Source: Megascapheus bottae (Eukaryota; Chordata; Mammalia; Rodentia; Geomyidae). From it: DNA of 64,000 nucleotides. A program made the position numbers and the translations under genes. The stretch lies in the NCBI GenBank assembly GCA_024803745.1, contig JANJXV010000043.1, positions 8,736,018-8,800,017 on the forward strand, in the 5' to 3' direction. The notes beneath the pieces are model-generated. The model was not told where the DNA came from. It worked only from the letters and a program-made list of their open reading frames with translations, and searched no databases. Positions 10,751 through 21,375 of this stretch are shown here, in pieces; the stretch's first letter is position 1; every line of letters begins with the position of its first letter.

Positions 10751-13053
10751 GAGGAGAAGATGGCACCGAGACAATAGGGACGCTGCCTTGTGAGAGAGAT
10801 CTCACAAAAAGAGAGAACCAGGGAGTCCCACGAGCCAATTATCTTAAGAAATCCACAACAGCAAACTCAAAAAGCAACGGAGAAGGACTCAAACCAGAAA
10901 AGAAATCCAAATAAAGCTCACATCCAACTTTCTCAAAGAATTTGGAACACGAGGACCCCTCCCCACCTCTCTCTGCTGGTTCCTAGCCGCGAAAAGCGGT
11001 TGTGAGCAGAGGGCACCAGGCCAGGAGCCTGACTGCTGCAGAAACCAACATACAACTGGGCCAGCGAACAGGGGAAGCACCGGAACGCAGACTTGGAACC
11101 AGAACAGCAAGCAGTGGAACACAGATGCGGAACACAGGCGGCGGAGAAGACCCGAGGGGAGTGAAAGACTCCCCACCACCATGGATCACCCGCAGATGGA
11201 CGCAGAGGCGTGAGTAATACAGCGCATCCCCAAACACAACGGGAAAGCAGAGCGGTGCCAAGCAATAGAACTTAACTCAGACCCCTCCACCCCGCTTGAG
11301 AAAGACTGGCAGGAACAGGGGGACAAGGAATTTAGAATCCTGTCCCTTCCCTCAACAGCCCCCTCCGTCAGGCCATTGACTGGAGATTGACAGGCGGGCT
11401 ACTTACGACCCAGCACCCCACCAAGGGAGGGGGAGCTGTCCCAACTCCCACCCACCCAACGGGCTCAACCCCAGCCCTCTGACTACAGACTGACAAGCGG
11501 GCGGACCCTAAGTCTACGCACCCCACCAGGGGCGGCAGAGCTGTCCCAGCTCCCTCCCGCCCACCAAGCTCCTCTCCCAGGATCTGGAGAGTGGAGGGAG
11601 CTGGGACCCTGCCTTACAACAGCAGGTAGGGTGTACGGGAATATAGGAGCCACCATTTGCCCCCCCCCCAATTCTTGAGCGGGGCATTCTCCAGCTGGGG
11701 ATCCTGAGCAAGACAGCACCGAGGGGCCCCCCACAGTCACAGACTCTCTGACAAAGCAGTGGAAAAACAGCAGGGATCTGAAGGGCTGACCAACAGCCAA
11801 GCTGGCCTTCTGAGAATCAGAAAGGCACGGCTCTGCCCTTGGAGCCCACATCCTCAGCTGGGCACTGCCCCTAGGAACAGAGGGGTCTCCTGCTGGTCCT
11901 GCTGAGAGCCCCTGGAAACTCTCAATTCCCAGTCCCTTGGCTTTGGGCTGCCCCTGGAAGCACTACAGGAAAATGTCTGCCAACCGCGCTCAGACTGAAG
12001 GTCACAGATCCATCCCATGGTCCACTGTGAGGCCACTGGTTGGGCTAAGAGCTAGTCGTGCAGCAACACATAAGTTTTATTCTAATACATTCCAAACTTT
12101 GTACTCAAATACGCTACCTACTTACCAACTTAGGTCAGTTATCCTTACGCTATACCTTTTCTTCATTACTACAATATTCTTACACTCCTACGTTATTCCT
12201 CTTGTACCTCCCCTGACCTCTCTCATTCTATCTTTCTATCTCTGCACCTCTGTTCGTCTTTCAACCCTTATACTGCATGAATCTACACTTGATGGCTGTT
12301 GAGCAATACTGTATATCTAAGTGTTGAATTATTCTCTAGGCTCAGAGGGACATAAAGACAATAGAGATTGGATTGAGAGGCTTATTGTTTTGGGTATAAA
12401 TCGCTTATCAGTGATTGTATTAGACTGGTCTGTAAGTGCAAAAAAGAAAGAGAGATAACAACAATCAAAACTTGTGAACATCTACTGTCTGCCAGCTACA
12501 GAGGTCTAGGTTGGTTATATCTGAAAAACTATAATTGTGTTCAGTATTAATCTGGCTCCCAGTTTCAAATGGGCAGAACAAGAAACTCAAGAAAAATGTC
12601 AAATCAAGAATAAATCTCCCCCACCCAAAGTAAACAGCCAATGGAACAGTCACTGGCAAACCTAGAGGAGACTCTTCCAAGTGCTATACAAATGCAAGTG
12701 ATAAACATCATTAATGAAAATGTGAAAATATAAAGAAAGAGATAAGGGGGGAAGCCATATCTAAACAAGAGAAAATCATAAACAAGGTGATAAGTGAAAA
12801 AGAAGAAGCCATAAAGGAGGCCATAATAAAAGTTTTTCAAAGAAACATGGATGAATTCATAGAATCCACAAATAAAAAAAATGACCGAACTCCAGCAAAT
12901 GTCCAAAGAAAATAAAGCTAATGAGCTAACCACTCAAATGGAAATCAAGGAGCTAAAGAAATCCATACATGATCTAAAAGAAGAGATGCAAGGCATCAAA
13001 AATAAGCAATTAGAAGCAAGGGAGATGAAAAATAAAGTAGATAGCTTTGATAG
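10751..13053 (+). mobile_element. L1 with complete 5' UTR, truncated at its 3' side
   Basis: It starts at GAGGAGAAGATGGCACCGAG, equivalent to the first bases of the full-length copy. It contains a 5' UTR of about 1.8 kb and the start of ORF1, then stops at 13053 inside ORF1, where an antisense OR fragment begins. A retained 5' end with a lost 3' end is the reverse of ordinary L1 truncation and points to a post-insertion rearrangement or an inversion event. Confidence 0.88.
12569..13053 (+). pseudogene. L1 ORF1 N-terminal fragment
   Basis: The ATG at 12569 matches the ORF1 start at 3012. The coiled-coil region is disrupted by small indels and an early stop, and only its second half is open (from 12881). 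The fragment ends at the junction with OR sequence. Confidence 0.75.
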
Positions 13054-13071
13054 AAGCTCTGCTGTGAGTCT

Positions 13072-13250
13072 GGATGTCTACCAGCATCTTCGGGACCGTG
13101 GTAGAGGTTAAGCCAATGTCAACATAAAACAAGATGGAGAGGAAGAAGTACATGGGGGTGTGGAGGTGGGGGTCAGAGGTGACGGCCAGGATGATGAGCA
13201 GATTTCCAAGCCCAGTAATCAGGTACATGGACAGGAACAGCCCAAAGAGC
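13072..13250 (-). pseudogene. olfactory receptor remnant (TM1-TM2)
   Basis: The minus strand encodes [20 protein letters not shown], then [11 protein letters not shown] and [12 protein letters not shown]. This is the TM1 to TM2 / first loop segment of the same OR family as the genes downstream. Only about 60 residues remain, with no start codon and no TM3-TM7. The PKMLVDIQT wording matches unit D (others read PKMLVNIQT). It lies about 11 kb from the nearest gene and in the opposite orientation. Confidence 0.9.
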
Positions 13251-13653
13251 ATATGTGTAGCTCAAGGTCATCTGAGAGTCCCAGGAGATAAAATTCTGAG
13301 ATGTGTGTTAGATTACGCAGCCCTATATTTATTGGACACCTTTGATGTAAAAAAGAGAGCAATAACTACTGAAGAACTCAGAATTCAGCAATAATTTTGA
13401 ATTCAAGTGTTTTAGTTGAGGACTCTTTTGAGTCCATCAATAATAGTTTCCGTTGTCATCTACCCAGTCATCCTGGATTTCTTCTTTCTCATATACCCCT
13501 TTTATAAATGCATTTTTTATACTCAACTACGCTAGAACACTACAGGAAGTGCTTTCTTATCACAGAAAATACAGCATATTCTTGTAAGATTATTACAAGA
13601 CGTTCCACAGTGGTCTTCTTCCTTTGTGAGATTCATTCTCATACATTCTATAA
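13251..13653. other. unassigned non-coding DNA
   Basis: No coding pattern or clear repeat is seen between the OR remnant and the next SINE. This is not the upstream flank of the OR genes in units A-D. Confidence 0.4.
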
Positions 13654-13663
13654 AGAAACATTC

Positions 13664-13900
13664 TTGCTGGACATGGTGGCTCACACCTGTAATCTTAGCT
13701 ACTAAGGAGGCTGAGATCTTAGAATCATGGTTCAAAGCCAGCCCGGGTGCTAAAGTCCATGAGAGTCTTATCTCCAATTAACCACCAGAAAACTAGAAGT
13801 GGTACTGTGGCTCGAGGGTAGGGCTGTAGCCTTAAGCTGAAGAGCTCAAAGACAGTGCCCAGGCCCAGAGTTCAAGTCTCCCAACCAACAAAAAAAAGGA
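13664..13900 (+). repeat. composite SINE (7SL-like + Geo-like arms)
   Basis: The left arm carries GGTGGCTCACACCTGTAATC and TAGCTACTAAGGAGGCTGAG (7SL/B1-like). The right arm carries ACTGTGGCTCGAGGGTAGGG and GAGTTCAAGTC (tRNA-like A and B boxes), then an A-rich tail. The direct repeat AGAAACATTC at 13654-13663 and 13901-13910 is its target-site duplication. Confidence 0.88.
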
Positions 13901-14126
13901 AGAAACATTCCTGCAAACGTTATTTTATCATAAAGAAATACTAAAGTCATGAATAGTGAAATTTCTAGAGATACGCTACTTAAAACACTTCATAAAATAT
14001 ACAGAACTGAATTATCAAACATTAATTTCATACAAACAAATCAGTTCTAGAAAATATTGTACAGCACCTGTTATCTCCCAGGAAATTTCTTCCTCATTCT
14101 TTCAGTTACTAATTTCCATCTTGATA

Positions 14127-14130
<4 letters not shown>

Positions 14131-14178
<48 letters not shown>

Positions 14179-14219
14179 GAGAGAGAGAGAGAGAGAGAGA
14201 GAAACAGAGAGACAGAGAC
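14131..14219. repeat. (GT)n(GA)n microsatellite
   Basis: A pure GT tract (14131-14174) is followed by a GA tract, just before an antisense SINE fragment. The position suits an expanded SINE tail. Confidence 0.95.
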
Positions 14220-14221
14220 AG

Positions 14222-14580
14222 TGAGTCCTAGAATTTGAATCTTTCCTTCCTGCCCAAAGTAGTGCTCTTCCACTTGAGCCACAGCTCTACCTTTTTTGGG
14301 AGTTCAATATCTGTTGTTTAATTGAGAAATTAAAACAATGTTTACCATAAACATTCAGGTCTTCATTTCTTTGTAGACAGATATAATCGACATTGCTTTA
14401 GATTGGCTCTAAAGAGAGCCAATCTGATGCACAGCTCCACTTTTGACTTTCAAGTGACTAAACGCAGGTAAGAGCCTCTGGGGTTCTGCTCCCTGGGCTG
14501 CCTTTGAACTTGAATCCTCACAACCTCTCTCAGCCTCTTCAGTAGCTAGGATTGCAGGGGTAAGCCACCAGCACTGGGAA
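14222..14580 (-). repeat. old antisense composite SINE pieces
   Basis: Right-arm antisense sequence (CTTCCACTTGAGCCACAGCT) lies at 14222-14300. The antisense left arm (CAGTAGCTAGGATTGCAGG) lies at 14430-14580. About 120 bp of unrelated DNA separates them, including a perfect hairpin at 14400-14425. They are either one interrupted SINE or two fragments. Confidence 0.65.
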
Positions 14581-15021
14581 TAAAGTATACATTTTTAACT
14601 CTTTGCATTTTTCTGAACATGACTAAATCAATACCTGATGTTATATCTAATTTTCCCTGAACCAATTTCAGGAATTTAGGAGTATGATGATATGAGCAAT
14701 GGTGGTTGACATTTAGTCCTTCCTGTTCTGCCATAGATGGAACCTTGCACTTCCTGTACTGATTTCAAGCCATGACTCCTGCTTTTCTGTTTTGTGACCA
14801 ATTAGGAATCTCCCAAAGAAGAAATCAGCATCCTCTTCTTGGATGTCAGAGAGAAGTGAGACAGATGCTCTGGTTTCCACTGTGTGCCTATCAAAGTCTT
14901 TAACAAATCCCACTTTCCAAAATTTGATATCCTGTGTCAATAGACAAACTGAAATATGGCTTCACAGTTTTCTTTTTTTAACCTTACCATCTACCACAGT
15001 TTCTAAAAGAGTAGCGTGTTC
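14581..15021. other. unassigned non-coding DNA
   Basis: No recognisable gene or repeat. Open frames on both strands are short and have no family features. Confidence 0.4.
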
Positions 15022-16018
15022 AAGCTGGGCACAGTGGCCCCCACCTGTGATCCTAGCTACTCAGAAGGTTGAGATCTGAGGATCACAGTTCAAAGGCAGC
15101 CTAGGCTTGAAAGTCCCTGAGACTCTTAGCTCCAGTTAGAATGGCCAAGATCAGGAAAACGAATAACAACAGATGCTGGAGGGGATGTGGCCAGGAGGGA
15201 TCACAACTACTCTGTTGGTGGGTGTGCAAACTCATTCAACCACTATGGAAAGCACTGTGGCAGTGCCTCAAAAGGCTAAACATAGAACTCCCCTATGACC
15301 CAGCAATTCCACTACTTGGCATTTACGCAACCATCCAGAAATGAGGACATACTAAATCCACTAGCACAACCATGTTCATTGCAGCACTATTCACCATAGC
15401 AAAGTTATGGAACCAACCTAGATGTCCCTCAGTTGATGACTGGATCAACAAGTTGTGGTATTTGTACACAATGGAAGTCTATGCTGCTGTCAGAAAGAAT
15501 TACATCCCCCCATTTGTTAGGAAATGGAAAGACTTAGAAAAAATAATATTAGGTGAAGTAAGCCAGACTCAAAGGAACTTAGGCTCAATGGTTTCCCTCA
15601 CTCATCATAATTAGTAGAAACCTTGGGCTCTACTAGCAGAGATCTGCAATAGAGCAAAATCTTGATACATAAGGCCGTATAATGTGAAGTTAATTGAAAG
15701 GACCTCCAGGATATTGAAACAAAAGCCATATAATGAATGATTGTTGTCCTTAATGTACTATGTTGTCTCTCATCTCCTTTGCTGTCCCTTGGTTATCTCA
15801 TATTGGTATAGTATCTCACTTTGTTATCTGATATATTAAATTTATTTGTATTTGGATATTTGAAATTTGATAGGGAAGGGGGGAAAACCAAGACGGGTGG
15901 GGGGTGTGGAGGGGAGGGAAATGGGTACCAAGAAATGTGAAAGGGTATCAATGTATGTGAATTAATGCACCTTCTATCTGGCAAATATCATGTAACCCTT
16001 TTACTAATTACAATAAAA
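15022..16018 (+). mobile_element. SINE left arm fused to L1 3' end
   Basis: 15022-15140 is a composite-SINE left arm (CTGTGATCCTAGCTACTCAG and later features). At CTCCAGTTA the sequence switches without a gap into L1 ORF2 (AGAATGGCCAAGATCAGG) and runs to the L1 end at about 16018. CTCCAGTTA is common to both parents. The L1 part encodes the ORF2 C-terminus in two frames (15141-15344, 15372-15614). No clear target-site duplication was found. Confidence 0.75.
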
Positions 16019-16654
16019 AATAAATAAAATAAATAAATATTAATCACACAAAAATATCTCTATCTACTCACTAAAGTGGAAAGAATATCCAAAAGAATAC
16101 ATTTGAGGTTCTTCCTCTGATAGGAAAAGCTTGGGTGTTCTATACATAGATGAGAGGATGAAAAGTATGGTTCAGAATGGAATATGCAGGAATGCAGTGG
16201 GGTATTGTAAGGCCTTAGAACAGCTCCCAGAAATTTTAACCAAAGAAATACCTAGAAAACCAGAGTCTTCAATGGGAGGCTGGTAGAAGAGCCTGAAATG
16301 AATGGGAAGAGGGAGCGATGAGAGAATATAGGCATAATACTAAAGGTCCATATGTGTAAAAAATGAAGTGTGGTTCTTCATGTGTCTGATGGGAGAAGGA
16401 GTAAGAGGAAAGGGAGAGTGACAGGAGATCTGACTTGTCTTAACATGCAATGTACATCTACAGGGAGGTGTTAAGCTGAAACCTCCATCTATCAAATGTG
16501 AAGATAGGCAATTACTAAAAACAGAATGTAACTTAATCATATTGTTAAATTATGTATTATTTAACTCTCACCAGTGACCTCTGTCAAATGCAAATTTTAT
16601 ATAAAAATGTGTCAGTGAAATGTGTCATTCCTCTTCAATATTGTAATTATGAAT
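16019..16654. other. unassigned non-coding DNA
   Basis: After the AAATA-rich L1 tail this is unique-looking AT-rich DNA without convincing genes or repeats. Confidence 0.4.
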
Positions 16655-16850
16655 TCTAGCCAGAGCAATAAGGCAAGAAGCAAACATAAAGAGGACCCAA
16701 ATAGGGAAAGAGGAAGTGAAACTTTACTTCTTTGCAGTTGACATGATTCTGTATTTAAAGAACCCTATGGACTCCACTCCCAAGTTACTTGAGCTGATTC
16801 AAAACTTTGGTAAAGCAGCAGAGTATAAAATTAACCCTCAAAATGACAGT

Positions 16851-17036
16851 GGCTGGTCCAGGAGTCTGGCCTAGTGGTAGAGTGCTTTCACAAAGACCCA
16901 GGGTCAGTTCCTGGAAACCACATACATAGAAAAAGGCAGAAGTGGTGCTGTGGCTGAAGTGGTAGAGTGCTTGCTTTGAGGAAAGCCCAAGGACAGTGCT
17001 CAAGCCCTGAGTTCATACCCCAGAACTGGCAAAAAA
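16851..17036 (+). repeat. IDL-Geo-type dimeric SINE
   Basis: The left arm is ID-like (TGGCCTAGTGGTAGAGTGCT) and the right arm is tRNA-like (GTGCTGTGGCTGAAGTGGTA and GAGTTCATACC). It is inserted in old L1 sequence, which resumes at about 17040. Confidence 0.85.
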
Positions 17037-17484
17037 ATTCAATGATTTTCCTGTATACCAACAATGAGAAGAGCAAGGCAGAAATCAGGAAAGCAACTCC
17101 TTTTGCAATAGCCTCAAAAAAAATAAGAATTAACTTAGCCAAAGAAGTAAAGGACCTCTAAGATGAAAATTTTAAAAACCTGAAAAAGGAAATTAAAGGT
17201 GAATTAAGGAAGTGGAAAACCCCCCAATGCTCCTGGATTGGAAGAACTAACATAGTGAAAATAGCAATCCTGCCAAGGGCTATCTACAAATTCAATGCAA
17301 TGCCCATCAATATCCCAATGTCATTCTTTAATGACATAGAATAAGCAATCCAAAAATTCATATGGAATAATAAAAGACCCCAAATAGCAAAAGCAATCCT
17401 TAGCAGAAAGAACAGCGCTGGAGGAATATCAATACCACACTTCAGAGTCTATTACAGAGCTATAGCAATAAAATAACAGCTTGG

Positions 17485-17724
17485 AGCTGGTCACTGGAGG
17501 CTCATGGCTCTAATCTAGCTACTCAGAAGGCTGAGATCTGAGGATTGCAATTCAAAGCCAGCCTGGGCATGGAAGTCATAAGTCCATGAGACTCTTATCT
17601 CCAATGAAGCACCAGAAAACCGGAAGTGGTGCTGAGACTCAAGAGGTAGAGTGCTATCCTTGATCTGAAGAGCTCAGGGACAGCCCCCAGGCCCAGATTT
17701 CAAGCCCCATGGACCAAAAAGAAA
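17485..17724 (+). repeat. composite SINE (7SL-like + Geo-like arms)
   Basis: Both arms are present, ending in an A-rich tail. AACAGCTTGG occurs at 17475-17484 and 17725-17734 as the target-site duplication, and L1 sequence continues on both sides. Confidence 0.9.
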
Positions 17725-18432
17725 AACAGCTTGGTACTGGCACAAGAACAAGCCTGAAGACCAATGGTCTAGAACTGAAGACCCAGAAATCAACCCACAG
17801 AACTATGGTCACCGAATCTTCAATAAGAAGAAGAAAAAAAAAGAGAAATAGGATGGAAGAAACCCTCCTCAACAAATGGTGCTGACACAATTGCTTAAAG
17901 CATCTGTAGAAAACTAAAATTGGATCCTTATATTCACCCTACAGCAGAATAAATTCCACATGGATCAAAGACCTCGAGGTAAAAGCAAACACTCTGAAAA
18001 CTCTACAGGAAGGAATAGGAGATAAACTAGGGATCCTTGGCTCAGATCAAAACTTGCTTAATAAAGGTCCAGAAATACAACAAATTAAAGAAAGTTTGGA
18101 CAAATGAGATTTCATTAAACTTCAGTGCTTCCATATGGCAGAGGACATAGCTAGCAAGTTAAATAGAAAACCCACAGAGCAAGAGAAGATCTTCACTTAG
18201 CCATACAACAGATATAGCTCATAGCTAAAATATACCTATGGTTCAAAAACTTAAATATCTCAAAGACAAGTTCTCAAAGAAACAACCATCCCATTAAAAG
18301 GTAACCTAAAGACTAAAAAAGAGACTGCTCTAAGAGGAAATAAGAATGGCCAATGGACACATGAAAAAATGCTCAACATCTCTGGCCATAAAAGAAATAT
18401 GTAATAAAATAGAAGAAAATAAAGAAAAGTAG

Positions 18433-18451
18433 ATAGAAAATTGAGCAATAA
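18433..18451. repeat. 19-bp direct repeat, left copy
   Basis: ATAGAAAATTGAGCAATAA recurs at 19481-19499. The pair brackets an L1 3' end plus an IDL-Geo SINE, so it probably is a target-site duplication. Confidence 0.7.
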
Positions 18452-19257
18452 CTACACTTCTGGTGGGAGTGTAAGCTCATTCAACCACTGTGGAAAGCAA
18501 TACGGTGGTTCCTTAAAAGACTAAACATAGAGCTCCCATGTGACCTAGCAGTTCCACTCCTTGGCATTTACCCACTCATCCAGAAACAAGGACATATTAA
18601 AGCCACTATTTTGCAGCACTATTTACCATAGCAAAGACATGGAACCAAACCAGATGTCTCTCAGTAGATGATTAAGAAGTTGTGGTACTTCTACACAATG
18701 GAATTCTATGCTGCCATCAGAAAGAATGACATATCCCCATTCACAAGAAAATGGAAAGACTTGGAAAAAATCATTTTAAGTGAAGTAAGCTAGACCCAAA
18801 GGAACATAGGCTCAATGGTTTCCCTCATTTGTAATAATCAACACACACCTAGGACTCTCCTAGCAGAGAATTACAAAAGCTCAAAACCTAGGTACATAAT
18901 GTCATATAGGATGAGGCTAAATGAAAGGAACTCTAGGATATGGAAACAAGAGCTTTATCTTATGTGATTGTTGTTCATAATGTACTGTTATTCTCTTCTC
19001 TTTCGTTGCCCTTTGGTTAATGTCATATTATTACTGTATCTGACTTTGTTACCTGAGATATTGTATATATGTTTATTAGTTTATTTGAAAGAGGAAAGGG
19101 AAGGGGGAAATAAGTGATTATATGGGGGTAGGGGAGGAAAATGGGGACAAAAACATGAGAAGGGATATCACTGTGTGAGAAGTAATGCACCTACTATCTG
19201 GCAAATGTAACTGTAACACCACTATATATTACCCCAACAATAAAAAATAATAATAAG
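18452..19257 (+). mobile_element. L1 3' end, diverged
   Basis: It covers the ORF2 C-terminus (from CTGGTGGGAGTGTAAGCTC) through the 3' UTR to AACAATAAAAAATAATAATA. It carries many differences from the full-length copy. It shares a 19-bp flanking repeat with the IDL-Geo SINE attached to its tail. Confidence 0.8.
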
Positions 19258-19258
19258 T

Positions 19259-19435
19259 GCCGGGAGTTTGGCCTAGTGGTGGAGTGTTTGCCTAGCAGGC
19301 ACAAAGAACCAGGTTCAATTCCTAAATATCACATACATAGTAAAAGCTGGAAGTGGGGCTGTGATTCAAGTGGTGGAGCTCTGTCCTTGAGAAAGCCCAA
19401 GGACAGCACTCAGGCCCTGAGTTCATGCCCCAGGA

Positions 19436-19482
<47 letters not shown>
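19259..19482 (+). repeat. IDL-Geo SINE with (TAA)n tail
   Basis: The ID-like arm (GAGTTTGGCCTAGTGGTGGA) and the Geo arm ending CCTGAGTTCATGCCCCA are followed by about 15 TAA units (19438-19482). It lies directly in the A-rich tail of the preceding L1. Confidence 0.88.
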
Positions 19483-19483
<1 letters not shown>

Positions 19484-19512
19484 GAAAATTGAGCAATAAA
19501 TATATAACCAGA

Positions 19513-19708
19513 GGCCAGGAGTTTGGCCTAGTGGTGGAGTGCTTGCCTAGCATGCACTAAGACCCAGGTTAGATTCCTCAGTACCACATACATAGAAAAA
19601 AGCTGGAAGTGGTACTGTGACCCAAGTGGTGGAGCTCTGTCCTTGAGAAAGCCCAAGGAAAGTGCTCAGGCCCTGAGTTCAAGGGCCAGAACTGGTATAT
19701 ATATATAC

Positions 19709-19736
<28 letters not shown>
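19513..19736 (+). repeat. IDL-Geo SINE with (TA)n tail
   Basis: A second copy close to the previous one in sequence. Its tail has become a TA microsatellite from 19695. ATATATAACCAGA at 19500-19512 and 19737-19749 is the target-site duplication; it overlaps the TA repeat, so the exact boundary is uncertain. Confidence 0.85.
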
Positions 19737-19741
<5 letters not shown>

Positions 19742-19749
19742 TAACCAGA

Positions 19750-20089
19750 ATTAAGTATGCACACAACTAAAACTGGCCTAGGGCTCAGTTTAGACTATAT
19801 ATCTAAGAGTAAGCAGAATAGCAAAAAGAAAAATGAACTAAGAAGAACAAAAAATATAGGTTCTCCAACTTTTTTTCACGGGTGGGGGGCATGTTGTTTC
19901 TCCCAATATCAGATATAAAATCGCTTACTGGAGTCTCTGCTTTTGTGCTGTGATTGGCTGTCCTTGTAAGACAACCGGAATCAGGGTGGGGGCATAGGGG
20001 TGGGGAGGGGAGAATTTCTTATTTCACAGGAGAAGGCCTCTGTGGTATTTGGGCCTACCATTCCTTTTCCATTCTGTAATCTACATGTT
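19750..20089. other. unassigned non-coding DNA
   Basis: Nothing recognisable, apart from a G-rich stretch near 19986-20010. Confidence 0.4.
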
Positions 20090-20527
20090 ACCTCATGGGA
20101 ACAAAACCGTTTGGAGACTACCAGAAAGACAACAGGACAATTTAGTTAATGAAGAGATCTGATTATAGTTCACCTATGGAGCTGCAAGAAACTTTACATG
20201 TGTTTCTGACTCCCTTCTCTGATTCCAGTCTTCATGAAAACTGTAGCCGATCTTCTGAGGAGAAATTGGGGACAAGGGAAAGCTTTGGTGATAACCAAAA
20301 GACAGAACGGTGGTGTCCTGGTAAAGAAAGATGGAATATAAATTCATGACAAGGGTGAGGTAACAAGAAAACTGAGTAAGTACCAGGCAAACCCTTGGAA
20401 TAATGAGATTGGAAAGGGCAGATGCCCACATCTGCCAGTGAGGTCCCAGGACTTCAAGGAACTTCTCATCCTTACTAAGCTTATGCTTTGCCAAGCTCTG
20501 ATTTCCTTTCTTTCTCTCATTTTCTAG

Positions 20528-20674
20528 AGCCCAGAACATCTTTCCCCATAAAGTTCGTTTCTGGAAAGTCTCTAGCTTTCCCCCACTCTTTCCCAAGAAT
20601 CAGCCTGTGGGTCAGCTTCTCTGTGTCCAATTATGCAATCATTAACCACCCACAAAAGATATATAGGACACCAG
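20528..20674 (+). other. candidate 5' leader exon, unit A
   Basis: A pyrimidine-rich tract ending TTTTCTAG is followed by 147 bp and a donor-like CAG|GTATTG. The same arrangement recurs in the other units. Splice use is inferred only from sequence. Confidence 0.3.
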
Positions 20675-20826
20675 GTATTGATTAGACTTTATTTTTCAGG
20701 TATGTTCACTAAATACTTTGCTGGCATATATATATTGTTTGACTGGGCGGGGCTGGGGGGAGGGGCAAAAAAAGATGTATTGTTTGTTTCCACTTTGTGT
20801 CCATAAGAAAATCTACCCCCAATGGT

Positions 20827-20905
20827 TTTCTTTCTTTCGTTCGTTCTTTCTTTCTTTCATTCTTTCTTTCTTTCTTTTTCTTTCTTTCTTTCGTTCTTTC
20901 TTTCT
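20827..20905. repeat. (TTTC)n tract
   Basis: An imperfect TTTC/TTCG repeat directly abuts an antisense SINE, so it probably grew from the SINE tail. Confidence 0.9.
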
Positions 20906-21092
20906 TTGCCAGTCCTGGGGCTTGAAGTCAGGACCTGAGCACTATCTGTGGGCATTTTCCTCAACACTAGTGCTCTACCACATGAGCCACAGCCCCAATT
21001 GTGGCTTTTCTATGCATGTGGTACAGAGGAATCAACCCAGATCTTCGTACATGCTAGACAAGGACTCTACCACTAGGCCAAATGCCGAGCCC
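20906..21092 (-). repeat. IDL-Geo SINE, antisense
   Basis: It reads as a reverse complement: CCAGTCCTGGGGCTTGAAGT (Geo arm) first, then CTCTACCACTAGGCCAAA (ID-like arm). Confidence 0.85.
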
Positions 21093-21126
21093 ATTATTCA
21101 TAAGGCTAGTACTTAAAGGAATTCTA

Positions 21127-21375
21127 AGTGTGTGTGTGTATGTGTGTGTGTGTGAGTGTGTGTGTGAAGGGCCTTGAACTCAGTGGCTGTGCCCTGTTCC
21201 TGAACTTTTGTGCTCTAGTATTCTATCTCTGGAACCTCAGCTGTATTTCCAGATTCGGTGTACTTAATTAGGAACGAGTCTCACAGACTCCAGCTGGGGC
21301 TGGCTTTGACCCTGATTCTCAGATCTCAGCCTCCTGGGTAACTAAGATGGCAGATGTGAGCCGCTGACACCCAAC
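21127..21375 (-). repeat. GT tract plus antisense composite SINE
   Basis: An interrupted GT tract (21127-21167) precedes a diverged antisense composite SINE ending in CAGCCTCCTGGGTAACTAAG and the 7SL-like start. Confidence 0.75.

Larger units (their letters stand above)
16655..18400 (+). mobile_element. old L1 ORF2 fragment, interrupted by two SINEs
   Basis: The sequence follows L1 ORF2 from the RT palm (GACATGATTCTGTATTTAAAG) toward the C-terminus. It has many substitutions and indels and no long open frame. An IDL-Geo SINE interrupts it at 16851-17036 and a composite SINE at 17485-17724. It is clearly older than the full-length copy. Confidence 0.8.

Noticed and set aside
16861..17000. tRNA-like A and B boxes as possible tRNA genes
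   Set aside because: They belong to dimeric SINE arms with A-rich tails and no cloverleaf-consistent spacing or anticodon arm that I can support.
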